52,067 nucleotides of DNA from Planctomycetota bacterium (GTDB lineage Bacteria; Planctomycetota; Phycisphaerae; Phycisphaerales; SM1A02), in the NCBI GenBank assembly GCA_022560875.1, contig JADFSH010000009.1:1-52067 (forward strand), in the 5' to 3' direction. The notes under the pieces were generated by a model. It searched no databases and was not told where the DNA came from. It saw only the letters and a program-made list of their open reading frames with translations. Positions 1 through 8,126 of the stretch are shown piece after piece (position 1 is the first letter of the stretch; each line of letters begins with the position of its first letter). A program made the translations under genes and the position numbers.

Positions 1-845
1 TTCCAGTCGGGATGGGCATACGCAGGCTTGGGCTCCGAACCATCGGCACTCACCAGAATCACCTCGATGATCTCGCCCTTCCGCGCCTGGAGGGCGCACC
101 ATTTTTTCGCTTCCTCGGGCTTGATCAGATCCCAGAATTGCTTGACTTCCACGGCGCTGGCCACCCCCAACCGCTGCAGGGCCGAGTTGCAGGCCCAGTC
201 GATCATCTGCACGCGAGTGGGGAGCTTGTGGCAATCCTGCTCGGGGAACATGCGCTCGTTGAGATCGTAGACCTTATGAAAGTTCACCCGCCGCGTCACC
301 CCCAGCTTGCCGGTGTGCCAGAGATATTCCAGTGCGGCCTTCTGGGGCTTCCAACCCCACCATGGGCCGTTCTTCTCTTCCTTGTGCTCGAAGTCCTTCG
401 ACATGAGAGGACCTTCATCGCGAATCCGCTTGAGAACATGATTGAGCAGCTTCCGGGGGTTCTCTCCGAGACGCGAGTACCACCAGCCGTTCTCCTTGAT
501 CCGCCGTTCTGACTTCTTGTAGCGATGATGCCAAAAGGCTCGGCAGGCCACAGGTATGATCGACGCATCGTGCGTCCAGTGCTCATACAACTTGCGGTCG
601 GTCTCCAGCAGTTTCGTCAGCATGTGTTTTTCGTAACCGTCGAAACGTGACATGAGGATATGGTGGTGGGCTCGCTCGACGATGTTGATGGTGTCCACCT
701 GCACAAAACCCATACGCTCAATGCAGCGACAGACCGAGGCGGCAGTCGCCTTCCTTGCCGGGTCATCCCGCAGCCCCTGACCGAGCATGAGGAGGCAGCG
801 AGCGTCTCGCGCGGAAATGGTTGTGACTGACTTCGCGGAGACCAT
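1..845 (-). CDS. YcaQ-type (AlkZ/AlkX superfamily) DNA glycosylase, 3' end cut by window edge
   Basis: The open frame runs from an ATG at 845 off the left edge, so 281 N-terminal residues are visible; the family is usually about 380-410 residues. The segment GFVQVDTINIVERAHHH (around residues 46-62) followed by a YEHWTHDAS stretch near residue 88 is the hallmark of the winged-helix YcaQ family, which excises bulky alkylated bases and unhooks interstrand crosslinks. The Q-V-D triplet at residues 49-51 matches the catalytic Q-x-D motif of the YcaQ-like branch rather than the Q-x-Q of the antibiotic self-resistance AlkZ branch. No good ribosome site precedes the ATG, and a GTG two codons upstream is an alternative. 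There is no neighbour in the same operon within the window. The family assignment is from motifs; the lesion substrate is inference. Confidence 0.8.
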   Translation of the reverse strand, partial: MVSAKSVTTISARDARCLLMLGQGLRDDPARKATAASVCRCIERMGFVQVDTINIVERAHHHILMSRFDGYEKHMLTKLLETDRKLYEHWTHDASIIPVACRAFWHHRYKKSERRIKENGWWYSRLGENPRKLLNHVLKRIRDEGPLMSKDFEHKEEKNGPWWGWKPQKAALEYLWHTGKLGVTRRVNFHKVYDLNERMFPEQDCHKLPTRVQMIDWACNSALQRLGVASAVEVKQFWDLIKPEEAKKWCALQARKGEIIEVILVSADGSEPKPAYAHPDW

Positions 846-1082
846 CGACACAGCATAAACCAGTTTGGGAGTGCCGTGGGTAATTCATGCCGGCGTATTT
901 TGGTTCCCCCCCGAAGCGACGGGTTAGCCAGCACCCACCCAAAACGCGTCGCAATCAATGAGACTTGACCCAAAATCATCTTCGTGGGACAATCATCATC
1001 GCTTCACTTCCGCTCCTGCCTCGCCGGATGATTCGCTACGAAAGGGCAATGCACCAGGAAATCTCATCCAATTGATTTGATC

Positions 1083-1808
1083 ATGGACACTGACATCAAA
1101 CAGTCAGGCGCTTGCAAACCTGTGAAAGGTCGTTATGCGATCGAACTGCCGGAAGATGAGTATGTTAAGCTATGGGGCACGCTCATGCAGGTGCGAGAGC
1201 GACCAGTGCACCCTCGCCGATGGATCGCGCGAATTGTTCAGGTTTGCATCGCCCTGGTGATTGCCTTTTTTTGCTCTCGCTTTGAGCAATCGAAGTATTT
1301 TGCGATGGCTTCAACCGTGTACGCCGTACAAGCGGCATTGTCACTTGTCGCCCCCAACGCACGTAGCATCCGCGCTCTTCGCTACGCCGGTGGCATCGGA
1401 ATCGTTATCCTCCTCTGTCTCTGGCCATACACCATACCCTTAGGCGCGATCACCGCCCTTGCTCTCCTGCCGCCCCTTCTGGGTCGTCCCATGGCACGAA
1501 TCAGCGCTCGTCGTGAATGGCGGCGGACCACTCATTTCCACGGAACTTTTGAATGCGGCTTTGATGAGGAGTCGATTTGGCTGGTCAGCAAGAACATGAA
1601 AGCACGCTGCCGCTGGTCGGAGATCAATTGGTGGGCACTCACCTCAGAATGGCTGGTGCTTTTTCCGGAAAGCATGACCAGGGTCTTCTTCCCCCTTGGG
1701 CAACTCCAAAAAACTGATATGTTCGACCACTTGTTGACGCTGGCAAAAGAGCACAGCCAACCGTTTGGAACACCGCCCAGACCCCGCTCCAAAAAGGGGG
1801 AAGGTTAG
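1083..1808 (+). CDS. Membrane protein with YcxB-like C-terminal domain
   Basis: A 241-residue protein of unknown function. It has two hydrophobic blocks, about residues 50-67 and 100-130 (the second could hold two helices), followed by a soluble C-terminal part. The pattern there, a Phe-x-Glu-x-Gly...Trp-Ser-Glu-Ile core followed by LFPESMTRVFFPLGQL, resembles the YcxB-like domain, in which a beta-rich domain follows two membrane helices. The frame can be read from a TTG at 1077, but the ATG at 1083 is the natural start. It stands alone: the upstream 240 bases hold no gene and the downstream gene is convergent. The role is unknown. Confidence 0.6.
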   Translation: MDTDIKQSGACKPVKGRYAIELPEDEYVKLWGTLMQVRERPVHPRRWIARIVQVCIALVIAFFCSRFEQSKYFAMASTVYAVQAALSLVAPNARSIRALRYAGGIGIVILLCLWPYTIPLGAITALALLPPLLGRPMARISARREWRRTTHFHGTFECGFDEESIWLVSKNMKARCRWSEINWWALTSEWLVLFPESMTRVFFPLGQLQKTDMFDHLLTLAKEHSQPFGTPPRPRSKKGEG

Positions 1809-1924
1809 ACCGATGCCTTGATTCGGCCGAACAACCCGAACCACGCGTCAGGTGGTAGAGTCAACCACATCGTGCTTCCCGCCGAAGCGGTGTGTAGCAC
1901 GGCACCCATCAACTCTTCCAGATT

Positions 1925-1960
1925 CTCCCTCCTTGTCCTTTGTGCCTCTGTAGTGAATCC
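1925..1960. repeat. Dispersed-repeat fragment (CACAGAGGCACAAAGGACA type)
   Basis: On the minus strand this AG-rich stretch reads TTCACTACAGAGGCACAAAG followed by GACAAGGAGG. It resembles the short intergenic repeat TTCACCACAGAGGCACAGAG found in many planctomycete and other environmental genomes, where it often yields spurious peptides of the TTETQRHRE type. It lies between the convergent YcxB-like and VIT genes. Only one copy is visible, so its repeat status rests on recalled similarity. Confidence 0.35.
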
Positions 1961-1963
1961 CCC

Positions 1964-2734
1964 CTACGTGGCAATGCCCTTCAGCAGTACACCGACGGCG
2001 TAGGCCAGCACCGCCGCAATCCCGCCCACAAACAGCGTCTCCAGACCGGCGAGCCACCATTTCTCCTCGACAAAGCGGCTCTTGACCGCACCGACGATGA
2101 AGAAAGCCACCCCGGTCATCACCGCACTCCACAGAAAGGGGCTCGAGAGCTCGACGAGTCCCATGATGTTGGCGATGTACGCCAGCAAGGGCAGGATGCC
2201 GATACCCACGAATGCAAAGAACGTCGCACCGGCCGCCTTCCACGGCGAGATACCTTCCAGGGTCAGTCCGAGTTCTTCGGTCATCATCGTGTCCACCCAC
2301 CGATCGATGTCCGCGGTGATGGTCTGCACAGCGTCTTCGAGTTGCTGTCCTGAAAAACCCTTGGCCGTGAATATCTGGCGAATCTCCTCGCGCTCACCCT
2401 CGGGAATATGGCGGATGTGTTGCTCTTCCTGCTTCCTCGCCCGCTGGCGCAACTGCTCCTCCGCCCGCACTCCGAGAAAGTTGCTCACGGCCATGGAGAA
2501 CCCATCCCCAATAAGATTAGCCGTACCAAGAATCACCACGATGCCCGCATCAAGTTCCGCCCCGGCCACGCCCGCCACAACGGCGAAGGTAGTCACCGCC
2601 CCGTCAATGGCCCCGTAGATAAAATCCCGGAGGTAGCTGTCACTGCGCCCGGAGCGCAAACGCTTGTGGATCGCCTCAGGCGTGTGGTCGTCACGCAGCC
2701 CCTTGATTGCCCCGTCCTTGTGCGGCGATGTCAT
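1964..2734 (-). CDS. VIT1/CCC1 family iron/manganese transporter
   Basis: A 256-residue integral membrane protein of the vacuolar iron transporter family, which moves Fe2+ or Mn2+ out of the cytoplasm. An N-terminal helix pair (the [20 protein letters not shown] block, then [19 protein letters not shown]) carries the conserved Asp and Gly/Met residues of the pore. A cytoplasmic Glu-rich domain around residues 90-160 ([15 protein letters not shown], then helices ending [10 protein letters not shown]) is the metal-binding domain of the bacterial and plant members. Three hydrophobic helices close the protein. An ATG at 2743 is possible, but AAGGAAAGG at 2744-2752 sits 9 bases before the ATG at 2734, which I prefer. 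It is divergent from feoAB, so import and export of iron face each other across one regulatory region. Confidence 0.85.
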   Translation of the reverse strand: MTSPHKDGAIKGLRDDHTPEAIHKRLRSGRSDSYLRDFIYGAIDGAVTTFAVVAGVAGAELDAGIVVILGTANLIGDGFSMAVSNFLGVRAEEQLRQRARKQEEQHIRHIPEGEREEIRQIFTAKGFSGQQLEDAVQTITADIDRWVDTMMTEELGLTLEGISPWKAAGATFFAFVGIGILPLLAYIANIMGLVELSSPFLWSAVMTGVAFFIVGAVKSRFVEEKWWLAGLETLFVGGIAAVLAYAVGVLLKGIAT

Positions 2735-2811
2735 GACTGTCATCCTTTCCTTAGCTGAAGCGTGTACTCAATCAGGGCAAGGATATCTCACCGGGAAATG
2801 AGGACGACATT

Positions 2812-2829
2812 GGTTCCCCATAATGAACC
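2812..2829. promoter_or_regulatory. Imperfectly spaced dyad, possible operator for the VIT gene
   Basis: GGTTC CCCATAAT GAACC is a 5-base inverted repeat about 80 bases upstream of the VIT start. No regulator can be named from it. It is short enough to be chance, and its position in a divergent iron-gene promoter is the only support. Confidence 0.25.
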
Positions 2830-2978
2830 CTAGCGGATGCCCAAAAAAGAGGACATCAGACACCTCAGCTACCCTTAATCCGCTCGAAAAGGGGACTGAG
2901 GACTTGAATCTAAGACCCCGTTGTCATAAATTCTCAACAATAGACCTCCTCTTTGTGTCCAGAATCACAAAAACCCGA

Positions 2979-2984
2979 TACAAT
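2979..2984 (+). promoter_or_regulatory. Possible -10 element of the feo operon (TACAAT)
   Basis: TACAAT matches the TATAAT consensus at 5 of 6 positions. No convincing -35 hexamer lies 16-18 bases upstream. If used, transcription would start near 2991, inside the dyad at 2990-3006, which would let a repressor bound there block initiation. Confidence 0.3.
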
Positions 2985-2989
2985 TGGTA

Positions 2990-3006
2990 TTGAGACGCAG
3001 TCTCAA
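2990..3006. promoter_or_regulatory. Perfect 17-bp dyad before feoA, probable operator
   Basis: TTGAGAC-GCA-GTCTCAA has two perfect 7-base arms around a 3-base centre and ends 42 bases before the feoA ATG. It directly follows a TACAAT -10-like hexamer. It is not a recognisable Fur or DtxR/IdeR consensus. Given the genes on both sides, an iron- or manganese-responsive repressor is the likely ligand; that part is inference. Confidence 0.5.
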
Positions 3007-3048
3007 GACCACTACAATGCTTGGAACCAACCTGAAGCCTTAAGAATC

Positions 3049-3306
3049 ATGTCTGACCTCGCCACCAAAATGAAGCTCGTCCCCCTGACAACCCTGTCGG
3101 ACGGGATGTGCGCCACGGTCGAGCTTCGCGAGATGTGCAGCGAGGACTGCGAATTGCTCAGCGCGATGGGGCTGACTGATCGTTGCCGACTTCGTATTTG
3201 TCGGGTCGGCGAGCCGTGCATCATTCAGGTTGCCGCGACCCGGTTAGGTCTTTCCTCAACGATGGCCAGCAAGATAATGGTCCGACCCGATCCGGCCTCC
3301 GACTGA
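3049..3306 (+). CDS. feoA: Ferrous iron transport protein A (FeoA)
   Basis: An 85-residue SH3-like protein that supports FeoB-dependent Fe2+ uptake, probably by contacting the FeoB G domain in the cytoplasm. The core has the family layout: a PLTTLSDG start, then the short helix LLSAMGL, then strands ending in an IMVRP tail. The ATG at 3049 gives the normal FeoA length. Upstream codons in frame begin only with a TTG and add 32 residues without similarity. It lies 18 bases before feoB, as in a typical feoAB operon, and is preceded by the 2990-3006 dyad, so iron-responsive control is likely. Confidence 0.88.
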   Translation: MSDLATKMKLVPLTTLSDGMCATVELREMCSEDCELLSAMGLTDRCRLRICRVGEPCIIQVAATRLGLSSTMASKIMVRPDPASD

Positions 3307-3324
3307 TCGAAACGGGACTCCACG

Positions 3325-5340
3325 ATGACGCCCCAGCTCGACCCACCGCCCACGCTTTCCAAACCCGATCATCACTCGAGCCCTCAACGCGCCCAGATGC
3401 GCTTCGCCCTCCTGGGAAATCCCAACACCGGCAAAACAACACTTTTTAATCGCCTCTGCGGCGTGCGCTCGAACACCGCCAACTTTCCCGGCTCCACGGT
3501 TGAAGCGCGCAAAGGCATCAGAAATTTCCAGGGCATGCGTTACGAAGTGATCGATCTGCCCGGACTCTACGGACTCAACCTGGATCGACCCGAGTCATCT
3601 TTCTGCAAAGCCTACCTTGCCGGCAATATCGAAACGGCTCAGCGTCCGGACGGCATCATCATCGTCACTGACGCCACGAACCTTTCCCGCAATCTGATCT
3701 TCGCCAGCCAGGCTCTGCAACAGAACCTGCCCGCAATCGTGGCCCTGAACATGATCGACCTCGCCCAGCGCGGGGGGCTGACAATTGATATCAAGAAACT
3801 CGGCGAGTATCTGGGTTGCCCGGTCATCCCCATCTGTGCCCGCAGCGGAGAAGGGGTTCCGGATCTGCTCAAGGCCATGACATCGCCCGTCATCAGCGAT
3901 GCGAATCTGCCCGATCCGACCATCGCCCAAGGCGCATCGGAATGGTCTGACGAAGTCATCGCCAGAAGCGTGGGAGGGCATTCGGCCATCGGGACGGCCG
4001 GGGACAGCTTCACCGACCGCCTCGACATGGCGTTCACTCATCCCATCCTCGGGGTCCTGATCTTTACCGCCATCATGACCGGCCTGTTTTACACCATCTT
4101 CGCTCTCGCGACGGTCCCGATGGATCTCATCGATATTCTCTTCCTTCATCTCGGCAACCTCTTCGGCGCGGTACTTCCCGCCGGCGCCCTTCACGATCTT
4201 GTCGTCGATGGGGTGGTGGCGGGCATCGCCGGAGTTGTTGTCTTCCTGCCGCAGATCTGCGTGCTTTTTTTCCTGCTCACGATTCTTGAAGACACGGGCT
4301 ATCTCGCCCGGGCCGCATTCGTCACCGATCGAATATTGCGAAAGTTCGGTCTGCCCGGCCAGGCGTTCGTGCCGTTTCTTTCGGCTCACGCCTGCGCGAT
4401 ACCCGCGATCATGTCGGCGCGACTGATTCCCGATCATCGCGATCGCATGGCGACGATCCTCACCGCGCCTTTCATGAGTTGCTCGGCCCGAGTGCCGGTG
4501 TATGTCCTGATCATCGGGATGCTCTTTGGCAACAACGCTCTCTACGCCGGCCTTGCGTTCACGGGTTGCTATGTCATGGGGGCGGTGGCGGCATTGCTCA
4601 GCTCTCTGCTGTTCCGACGGACGTTCCTCAAGGGGCCGGCGAGGCCGATGATCCTCGAACTTCCCACCTACAAGATGCCGTCACTCCGCACGGCGCTGCT
4701 CACAACCTATGACCGGGCCATGGTCTTTCTCAAGAACGCCGGCACGGTCATCGTATCGATCTGCATCGTGCTCTGGTGGCTGGGTGAATATCCACACGTC
4801 GCCCCGCCCGCCGATGCGATAGCGCTGCGCGTCGAGGCCGAACAGATCGCCGATTCCGATCCCGACGGATCTCAAGCCAAGCTCCTGATGGCCGACGTTC
4901 TGGAAGCGAAACATGCCAAGGCCGAGAGTTACGTAGGACAAATCGGGCACACACTGGAGCCCGTCTTCAAGCCGCTCGGCTTTGACTGGCAACTCACCAT
5001 CGGGGTGATGACCAGCCTGCTGGCCCGGGAGGTTTTTGTCTCGACCATGACGGTCGTGCTGGCGGGAACGGAAGATGACCCCGCGGAGAATCATACCGTA
5101 CGCGAGCGTATCGTCGGGGCGGCCCGCTCCGACGGCACCCCGCTTTTCACCACTCCCGCCGCCGCCAGCCTGTTGGTGTATTACGTTCTCGCCATGCAGT
5201 GCCTGCCCACCCTCGTGGTGACCCGGCGCGAAACGGGAAGCTGGAAATGGGCCGGGTTTCAACTCGTATACATGACCGGCCTCGCTTACCTTCTGGCCCT
5301 GATCGTCTTTCACAGCCTGACCTGGATGGGGGTGGCGTGA
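3325..5340 (+). CDS. feoB: Ferrous iron transport protein B (FeoB), GTP-gated Fe2+ permease
   Basis: A 671-residue inner-membrane Fe2+ transporter with an N-terminal G domain. Visible motifs are G1 GNPNTGKT (31-38), the G2 Thr at 58 in NFPGSTVE, G3 DLPG (77-80) and G4 NMID (142-145). After a short cytoplasmic linker the membrane part shows the two Gate blocks and the FeoB core, with the conserved Cys-Ala-Ile-Pro segment SAHACAIPAIM and the later SCSARVPVYVLI. The first 24 residues are a Pro/His-rich extension, and ATG codon 25 at 3397 is an alternative start; neither has a strong ribosome site. The stop overlaps the start of the next small gene as ATGA, indicating translational coupling. Confidence 0.95.
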   Translation: MTPQLDPPPTLSKPDHHSSPQRAQMRFALLGNPNTGKTTLFNRLCGVRSNTANFPGSTVEARKGIRNFQGMRYEVIDLPGLYGLNLDRPESSFCKAYLAGNIETAQRPDGIIIVTDATNLSRNLIFASQALQQNLPAIVALNMIDLAQRGGLTIDIKKLGEYLGCPVIPICARSGEGVPDLLKAMTSPVISDANLPDPTIAQGASEWSDEVIARSVGGHSAIGTAGDSFTDRLDMAFTHPILGVLIFTAIMTGLFYTIFALATVPMDLIDILFLHLGNLFGAVLPAGALHDLVVDGVVAGIAGVVVFLPQICVLFFLLTILEDTGYLARAAFVTDRILRKFGLPGQAFVPFLSAHACAIPAIMSARLIPDHRDRMATILTAPFMSCSARVPVYVLIIGMLFGNNALYAGLAFTGCYVMGAVAALLSSLLFRRTFLKGPARPMILELPTYKMPSLRTALLTTYDRAMVFLKNAGTVIVSICIVLWWLGEYPHVAPPADAIALRVEAEQIADSDPDGSQAKLLMADVLEAKHAKAESYVGQIGHTLEPVFKPLGFDWQLTIGVMTSLLAREVFVSTMTVVLAGTEDDPAENHTVRERIVGAARSDGTPLFTTPAAASLLVYYVLAMQCLPTLVVTRRETGSWKWAGFQLVYMTGLAYLLALIVFHSLTWMGVA

Positions 5341-5531
5341 TGCCTTTCGGCGACTGGCAATTCTGGATCGTCTCCCTGCTGGGATTGGGCGGTGCATGGT
5401 TCATCATCAAACCGTTCCTGCCCGGCAAATCCAAGTCGGGAAGCTGCCCGAGCTGCGCTTCGGGAACCGCATCGAAAAAGAAAAAAGGCCAGCGGGTGGG
5501 GCTCACCATCGAGCGCAAGCACATGCAATGA
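5340..5531 (+). CDS. Small Cys-rich membrane protein associated with FeoB
   Basis: A 63-residue protein whose ATG overlaps the feoB stop (ATGA at 5337-5342 context), so it is translationally coupled. It has one membrane helix (about residues 7-26, WIVSLLGLGGAWFIIKPFL), then a Ser/Cys-rich turn with a C-x2-C pair (SGSCPSCASG) and a Lys-rich tail. That layout matches the FeoB-associated Cys-rich proteins that follow feoB in many bacteria and are thought to stand in for FeoC or bind iron or a redox partner. The alternative reading is an in-frame extension to 5199 inside feoB, which is unlikely. The function is inferred from position and layout. Confidence 0.7.
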   Translation: MPFGDWQFWIVSLLGLGGAWFIIKPFLPGKSKSGSCPSCASGTASKKKKGQRVGLTIERKHMQ

Positions 5532-5544
5532 TGAGATTGCAAAG

Positions 5545-5604
5545 GTGGCACGGGCATCTTGCCCGTGCGAATCTTTCTCGAACAGGCAGGATGCCCGTTC
5601 CACC
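5545..5604. repeat. Nested palindromic repeat (REP/BIME-like)
   Basis: The outer arms 5545-5564 and 5585-5604 are inverted copies matching at 18 of 20 positions. Inside the left half lies a second, perfect hairpin, GCACGGGCA-TCT-TGCCCGTGC (5548-5568). The GGCACGGGCATCTTGCCC core resembles a palindrome scattered through many planctomycete intergenic regions. It sits between the convergent feo operon and cupin gene, so it may also limit read-through on both strands, although it lacks a T-run. Confidence 0.6.
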
Positions 5605-5610
5605 AGATTC

Positions 5611-5991
5611 TCACAGTGATTTGAATTCCGTGACCGTTCGTTCGCACTGGACATTGCCGGTATGGAGCGTGGTTGATGGTTCGACGAGCAGGACGTGGAC
5701 CTCGCCCCCGATCGTCTCGGGCTTATGCTCCATCCCCCGGGGAATAATGATCAACTCCCCCTCGCCGACTTCGATCACCCGCTCGCCCGAATCCTCGCGG
5801 ATATGCATGGCCAGAACCCCCTTGACCACGAGGAACAGCTCATCCTCGCTCTCATGATGATGCCAGATGAAATCCCCCTCGATCTTGGCGAGCTTGATCG
5901 CGCAGTCGTTGACCTGCCCGGCCAAGCGCGGACTCCACTGCTCATCAAAGCTGGCAAACGCCTGGGCGAGGTTGATCTTTGTAATTGTCAT
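5611..5991 (-). CDS. Small single-domain cupin
   Basis: A 126-residue cupin fold protein. Motif 1 is H44-x-H46-x4-E51 in WHHHESEDE, and motif 2 ends with PRGMEH and its metal-binding H89, so all four usual metal ligands are present and a mononuclear metal enzyme or sensor is expected. The substrate cannot be told from sequence. The start has AGGAAAGGGA upstream on the minus strand. It is divergent from the malate dehydrogenase gene with a 145-base intergenic region, and convergent with the feo operon across a palindromic repeat. No regulatory domain is fused to it. Confidence 0.82.
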   Translation of the reverse strand: MTITKINLAQAFASFDEQWSPRLAGQVNDCAIKLAKIEGDFIWHHHESEDELFLVVKGVLAMHIREDSGERVIEVGEGELIIIPRGMEHKPETIGGEVHVLLVEPSTTLHTGNVQCERTVTEFKSL

Positions 5992-6136
5992 AATGAGTGG
6001 TCCCTTTCCTCACGATGAAAATCCGGTCCCTGACCACGATCTATCCCCATGTATTGCCGCTTGACGCAGAATGCGTATGATGATCGATTCACCAGAAAAT
6101 GACCACTCAGTTTCATTCACGAAGGACAAACACACA

Positions 6137-7099
6137 ATGAGACGCGCGAAGATCTCCATCATCGGGGGCGGCAACGTGGGGGCCTCCTGCGCCCTCTGGG
6201 CCGCGGAAAAGGAACTCGGCGATATCGTCGTCCTCGACATTCCCAAGGCCGAGGACCTCGTCAAGGGCAAGATGCTCGACCTGGCCCAATGCGGCCCGGT
6301 GGAACTGTTCGACGCCAATATCATCGGCACCGCCGACTATGCCGACACCGCGGGTTCGGATGTGGTCATCGTCACGGCGGGAATTCCCCGCAAGCCGGGC
6401 ATGAGTCGCGATGACCTCATCGCCACCAACGTCAAGATCGTCAAGTCGGTGGCGGAGCAGGTGGCCAGCCATTCCCCCGACGCGGTCATGATCATCGTCT
6501 CCAACCCGCTCGATGCGATGGTGTTCACCGCGTGGCGAGCCAGCGGTTTTCCCACCAACCGGATCGTCGGCCAAGCCGGCTGCCTGGATGTGGCGAGGTT
6601 CAAGACATTCATCGCCATGGAAACGGGATTTTCCGTGGAGGATATCAACGCCCTGCTGCTGGGCGGACATGGCGACACCATGGTTCCACTGGCGCGCTAC
6701 ACCAATATCTCCGGCGTGCCGATCTCGAAATTCATCAGCGACGATCGGATGAACGAGATCATCGAGCGGACCAAGAAGGGCGGCGGCGAGATCGTCAAGC
6801 TCATGGGCACCAGCGCCTATTACGCGCCCGCCTCCGGCTCGGTGTCGATGGCCGAAGCCATCATCAAGGACAAGAAACGCATCCTGCCCTGCGCCGCGTA
6901 CTGCGATGGCGAATACGGCATCAATGGCTACTTCGTGGGTGTACCCGCCGTCCTCGGCTCCGGGGGCGTGGAGCAGATCATCGAGGTCGATCTCAATGAC
7001 GATGAGAAATCGCTCATGGATAATTCCGTCGAAGCGGTCAAGGAACTCGTCGAGATCGTCAAGCAGACGTTTCCGGAACTGGCGGAAGCGGCGGTGTGA
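6137..7099 (+). CDS. mdh: Malate dehydrogenase (LDH-like type)
   Basis: A 320-residue NAD-dependent malate dehydrogenase of the citric acid cycle, interconverting malate and oxaloacetate. The nucleotide fold shows G-x-G-x-x-G at residues 10-15. The specificity loop PRKPGMSR has Arg85, Met89 and Arg91, which select a dicarboxylate; a lactate enzyme would have Gln in place of the substrate-contacting Arg. The catalytic pair is Asp151 and His178 (GGHGDTM), with Arg154 binding the carboxylate. The frame is open from 6071, but the ATG at 6137 has GAAGGA at 6121-6126 in front and gives the standard family N-terminus. A strong terminator follows, so the gene is probably monocistronic. Confidence 0.93.
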   Translation: MRRAKISIIGGGNVGASCALWAAEKELGDIVVLDIPKAEDLVKGKMLDLAQCGPVELFDANIIGTADYADTAGSDVVIVTAGIPRKPGMSRDDLIATNVKIVKSVAEQVASHSPDAVMIIVSNPLDAMVFTAWRASGFPTNRIVGQAGCLDVARFKTFIAMETGFSVEDINALLLGGHGDTMVPLARYTNISGVPISKFISDDRMNEIIERTKKGGGEIVKLMGTSAYYAPASGSVSMAEAIIKDKKRILPCAAYCDGEYGINGYFVGVPAVLGSGGVEQIIEVDLNDDEKSLMDNSVEAVKELVEIVKQTFPELAEAAV

Positions 7100-7127
7100 C
7101 GCCGGTGAATGCTTCGCGACAAACTAC

Positions 7128-7160
7128 AAAACCCAGGGATTGCCCTCCCTGGGTTTTTTT
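7128..7160 (+). terminator. Rho-independent terminator of mdh
   Basis: AAACCCAGGGA - TTGCCC - TCCCTGGGTTT forms an 11-bp perfect stem with a 6-base loop, and the 3' arm runs into a tract of seven T residues ending at 7160. It begins 29 bases after the mdh stop. Confidence 0.92.
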
Positions 7161-7270
7161 AACATTACATGACAACTAGCGGGTGGCCCGGGGGAAATTC
7201 AACTGCCTGCGTTCCGGCGGCACCCTCGTCATGGACATGATGGGCAAGGAAATAAGCCCGAATGATTCCA

Positions 7271-7924
7271 TCAGGGCGTGGGGGTGGTCATTCCGGAGGG
7301 CGGGGAAACTCCGCTGGATTGTCCCGGACGCATCATCGCGAAGGCAATCAGGATTAGTACGAAGACTCCGATGATAAGTCCGACGATGACTGGCCCGGCC
7401 AGTCTGTTCTCATGCGGCGAGAGTTTCGCCGGCTCGCCCTGGGGATCAGATTCACGCCAGCCCAGATCGCGTAGGGAGAAGTGCGCATCGCATTCCGGAC
7501 ATCGCCGCAGGCCTTTCTCGATTGCCGCCGCGATGCCGTGATGACATGACGGGCATTTCTTGGCGTGATAGGGAATGTCATCCGGCTCGAATTTCGCGAT
7601 CACCCCTCGCTCCTCACTACCCTGAGCATGACGCCACCCGCGCGCTCCCCATACAATTTGAACAACGCCGAAGATCCCCATGGCAAAATAGAGCACCCAT
7701 GACCAGGCGCTCGCTCCCGGGGGAAAATACCAGGCCAGCACTCCCACCAGCAATTGCGTCAGCACGCCGAGGATAAACCCGAGCAGCCGACGGGCGCGAT
7801 ACGCCGTCACGTCGAAAAGGGGTCGATCGCAGTTCGGGCAGCGCGCCGGGCGGTCGGGGTCATCCGCGGTCAGGACATACGCGCAGACCGGGCAATGTGT
7901 TTCGTGACCGGGGGGCAGTGTCAT
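7271..7924 (-). CDS. Zinc-ribbon membrane protein of unknown function
   Basis: A 217-residue protein with an N-terminal zinc ribbon (CPVC, then CPNC, residues 11-32), two membrane helices at about 47-67 and 75-95, a second zinc ribbon in the middle (CPSC, then CPECDAHFSLRDLGW), and a third helix near residue 180 (VIVGLIIGVFVLILIAFAM) before a Pro/Ser/Thr tail. Duplicated ribbons around membrane helices are common in Phycisphaerae proteins of unknown role. The gene is alone on its strand here, convergent with mdh and divergent from the FG-GAP gene. Confidence 0.7.
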   Translation of the reverse strand: MTLPPGHETHCPVCAYVLTADDPDRPARCPNCDRPLFDVTAYRARRLLGFILGVLTQLLVGVLAWYFPPGASAWSWVLYFAMGIFGVVQIVWGARGWRHAQGSEERGVIAKFEPDDIPYHAKKCPSCHHGIAAAIEKGLRRCPECDAHFSLRDLGWRESDPQGEPAKLSPHENRLAGPVIVGLIIGVFVLILIAFAMMRPGQSSGVSPPSGMTTPTP

Positions 7925-8126
7925 ACGTTGTTGTTTTCCATGACGCGGACTGACGACCAGACATCCTTGAGTCTTCTCTCAGATGAGACTACTCGGATGC
8001 AGACCGGACGCAACCGCTAGCGAAGGCCTCATCCCTCGTTTTTCGATACACTCCAGGAAATCGTTGCTCCCCTTTCGATATCGGAAACCGGGTAGTGACA
8101 TCATGCTCCCCTGAAAGGCGTTGTGA

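Larger units (their letters stand above)
2735..3048. other. Intergenic regulatory region between VIT and feoA
   Basis: These 314 bases hold no credible gene. They separate the divergent iron exporter and importer genes. Two dyads are visible: GGTTC-8 nt-GAACC at 2812-2829 on the VIT side, and the perfect TTGAGAC-GCA-GTCTCAA at 2990-3006 on the feo side. An in-frame TTG at 2953 would extend FeoA by 32 residues, but that extension has no family similarity. Confidence 0.6.

Noticed and set aside
12-512. Plus-strand frame of 166 residues at the left edge
   Set aside because: It is antisense to the YcaQ-type gene, whose protein shows family motifs; the plus-strand peptide shows none.
3595-4437. 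280-residue minus-strand frame opposite feoB
   Set aside because: Antisense to a clear feoB; composition is Asp/Arg/Gly-rich from the reversed codons and there is no domain.
6061-6081. TTGACG / TATGAT as mdh promoter
   Set aside because: The two hexamers are only 9 bases apart, far below the 16-18 needed.
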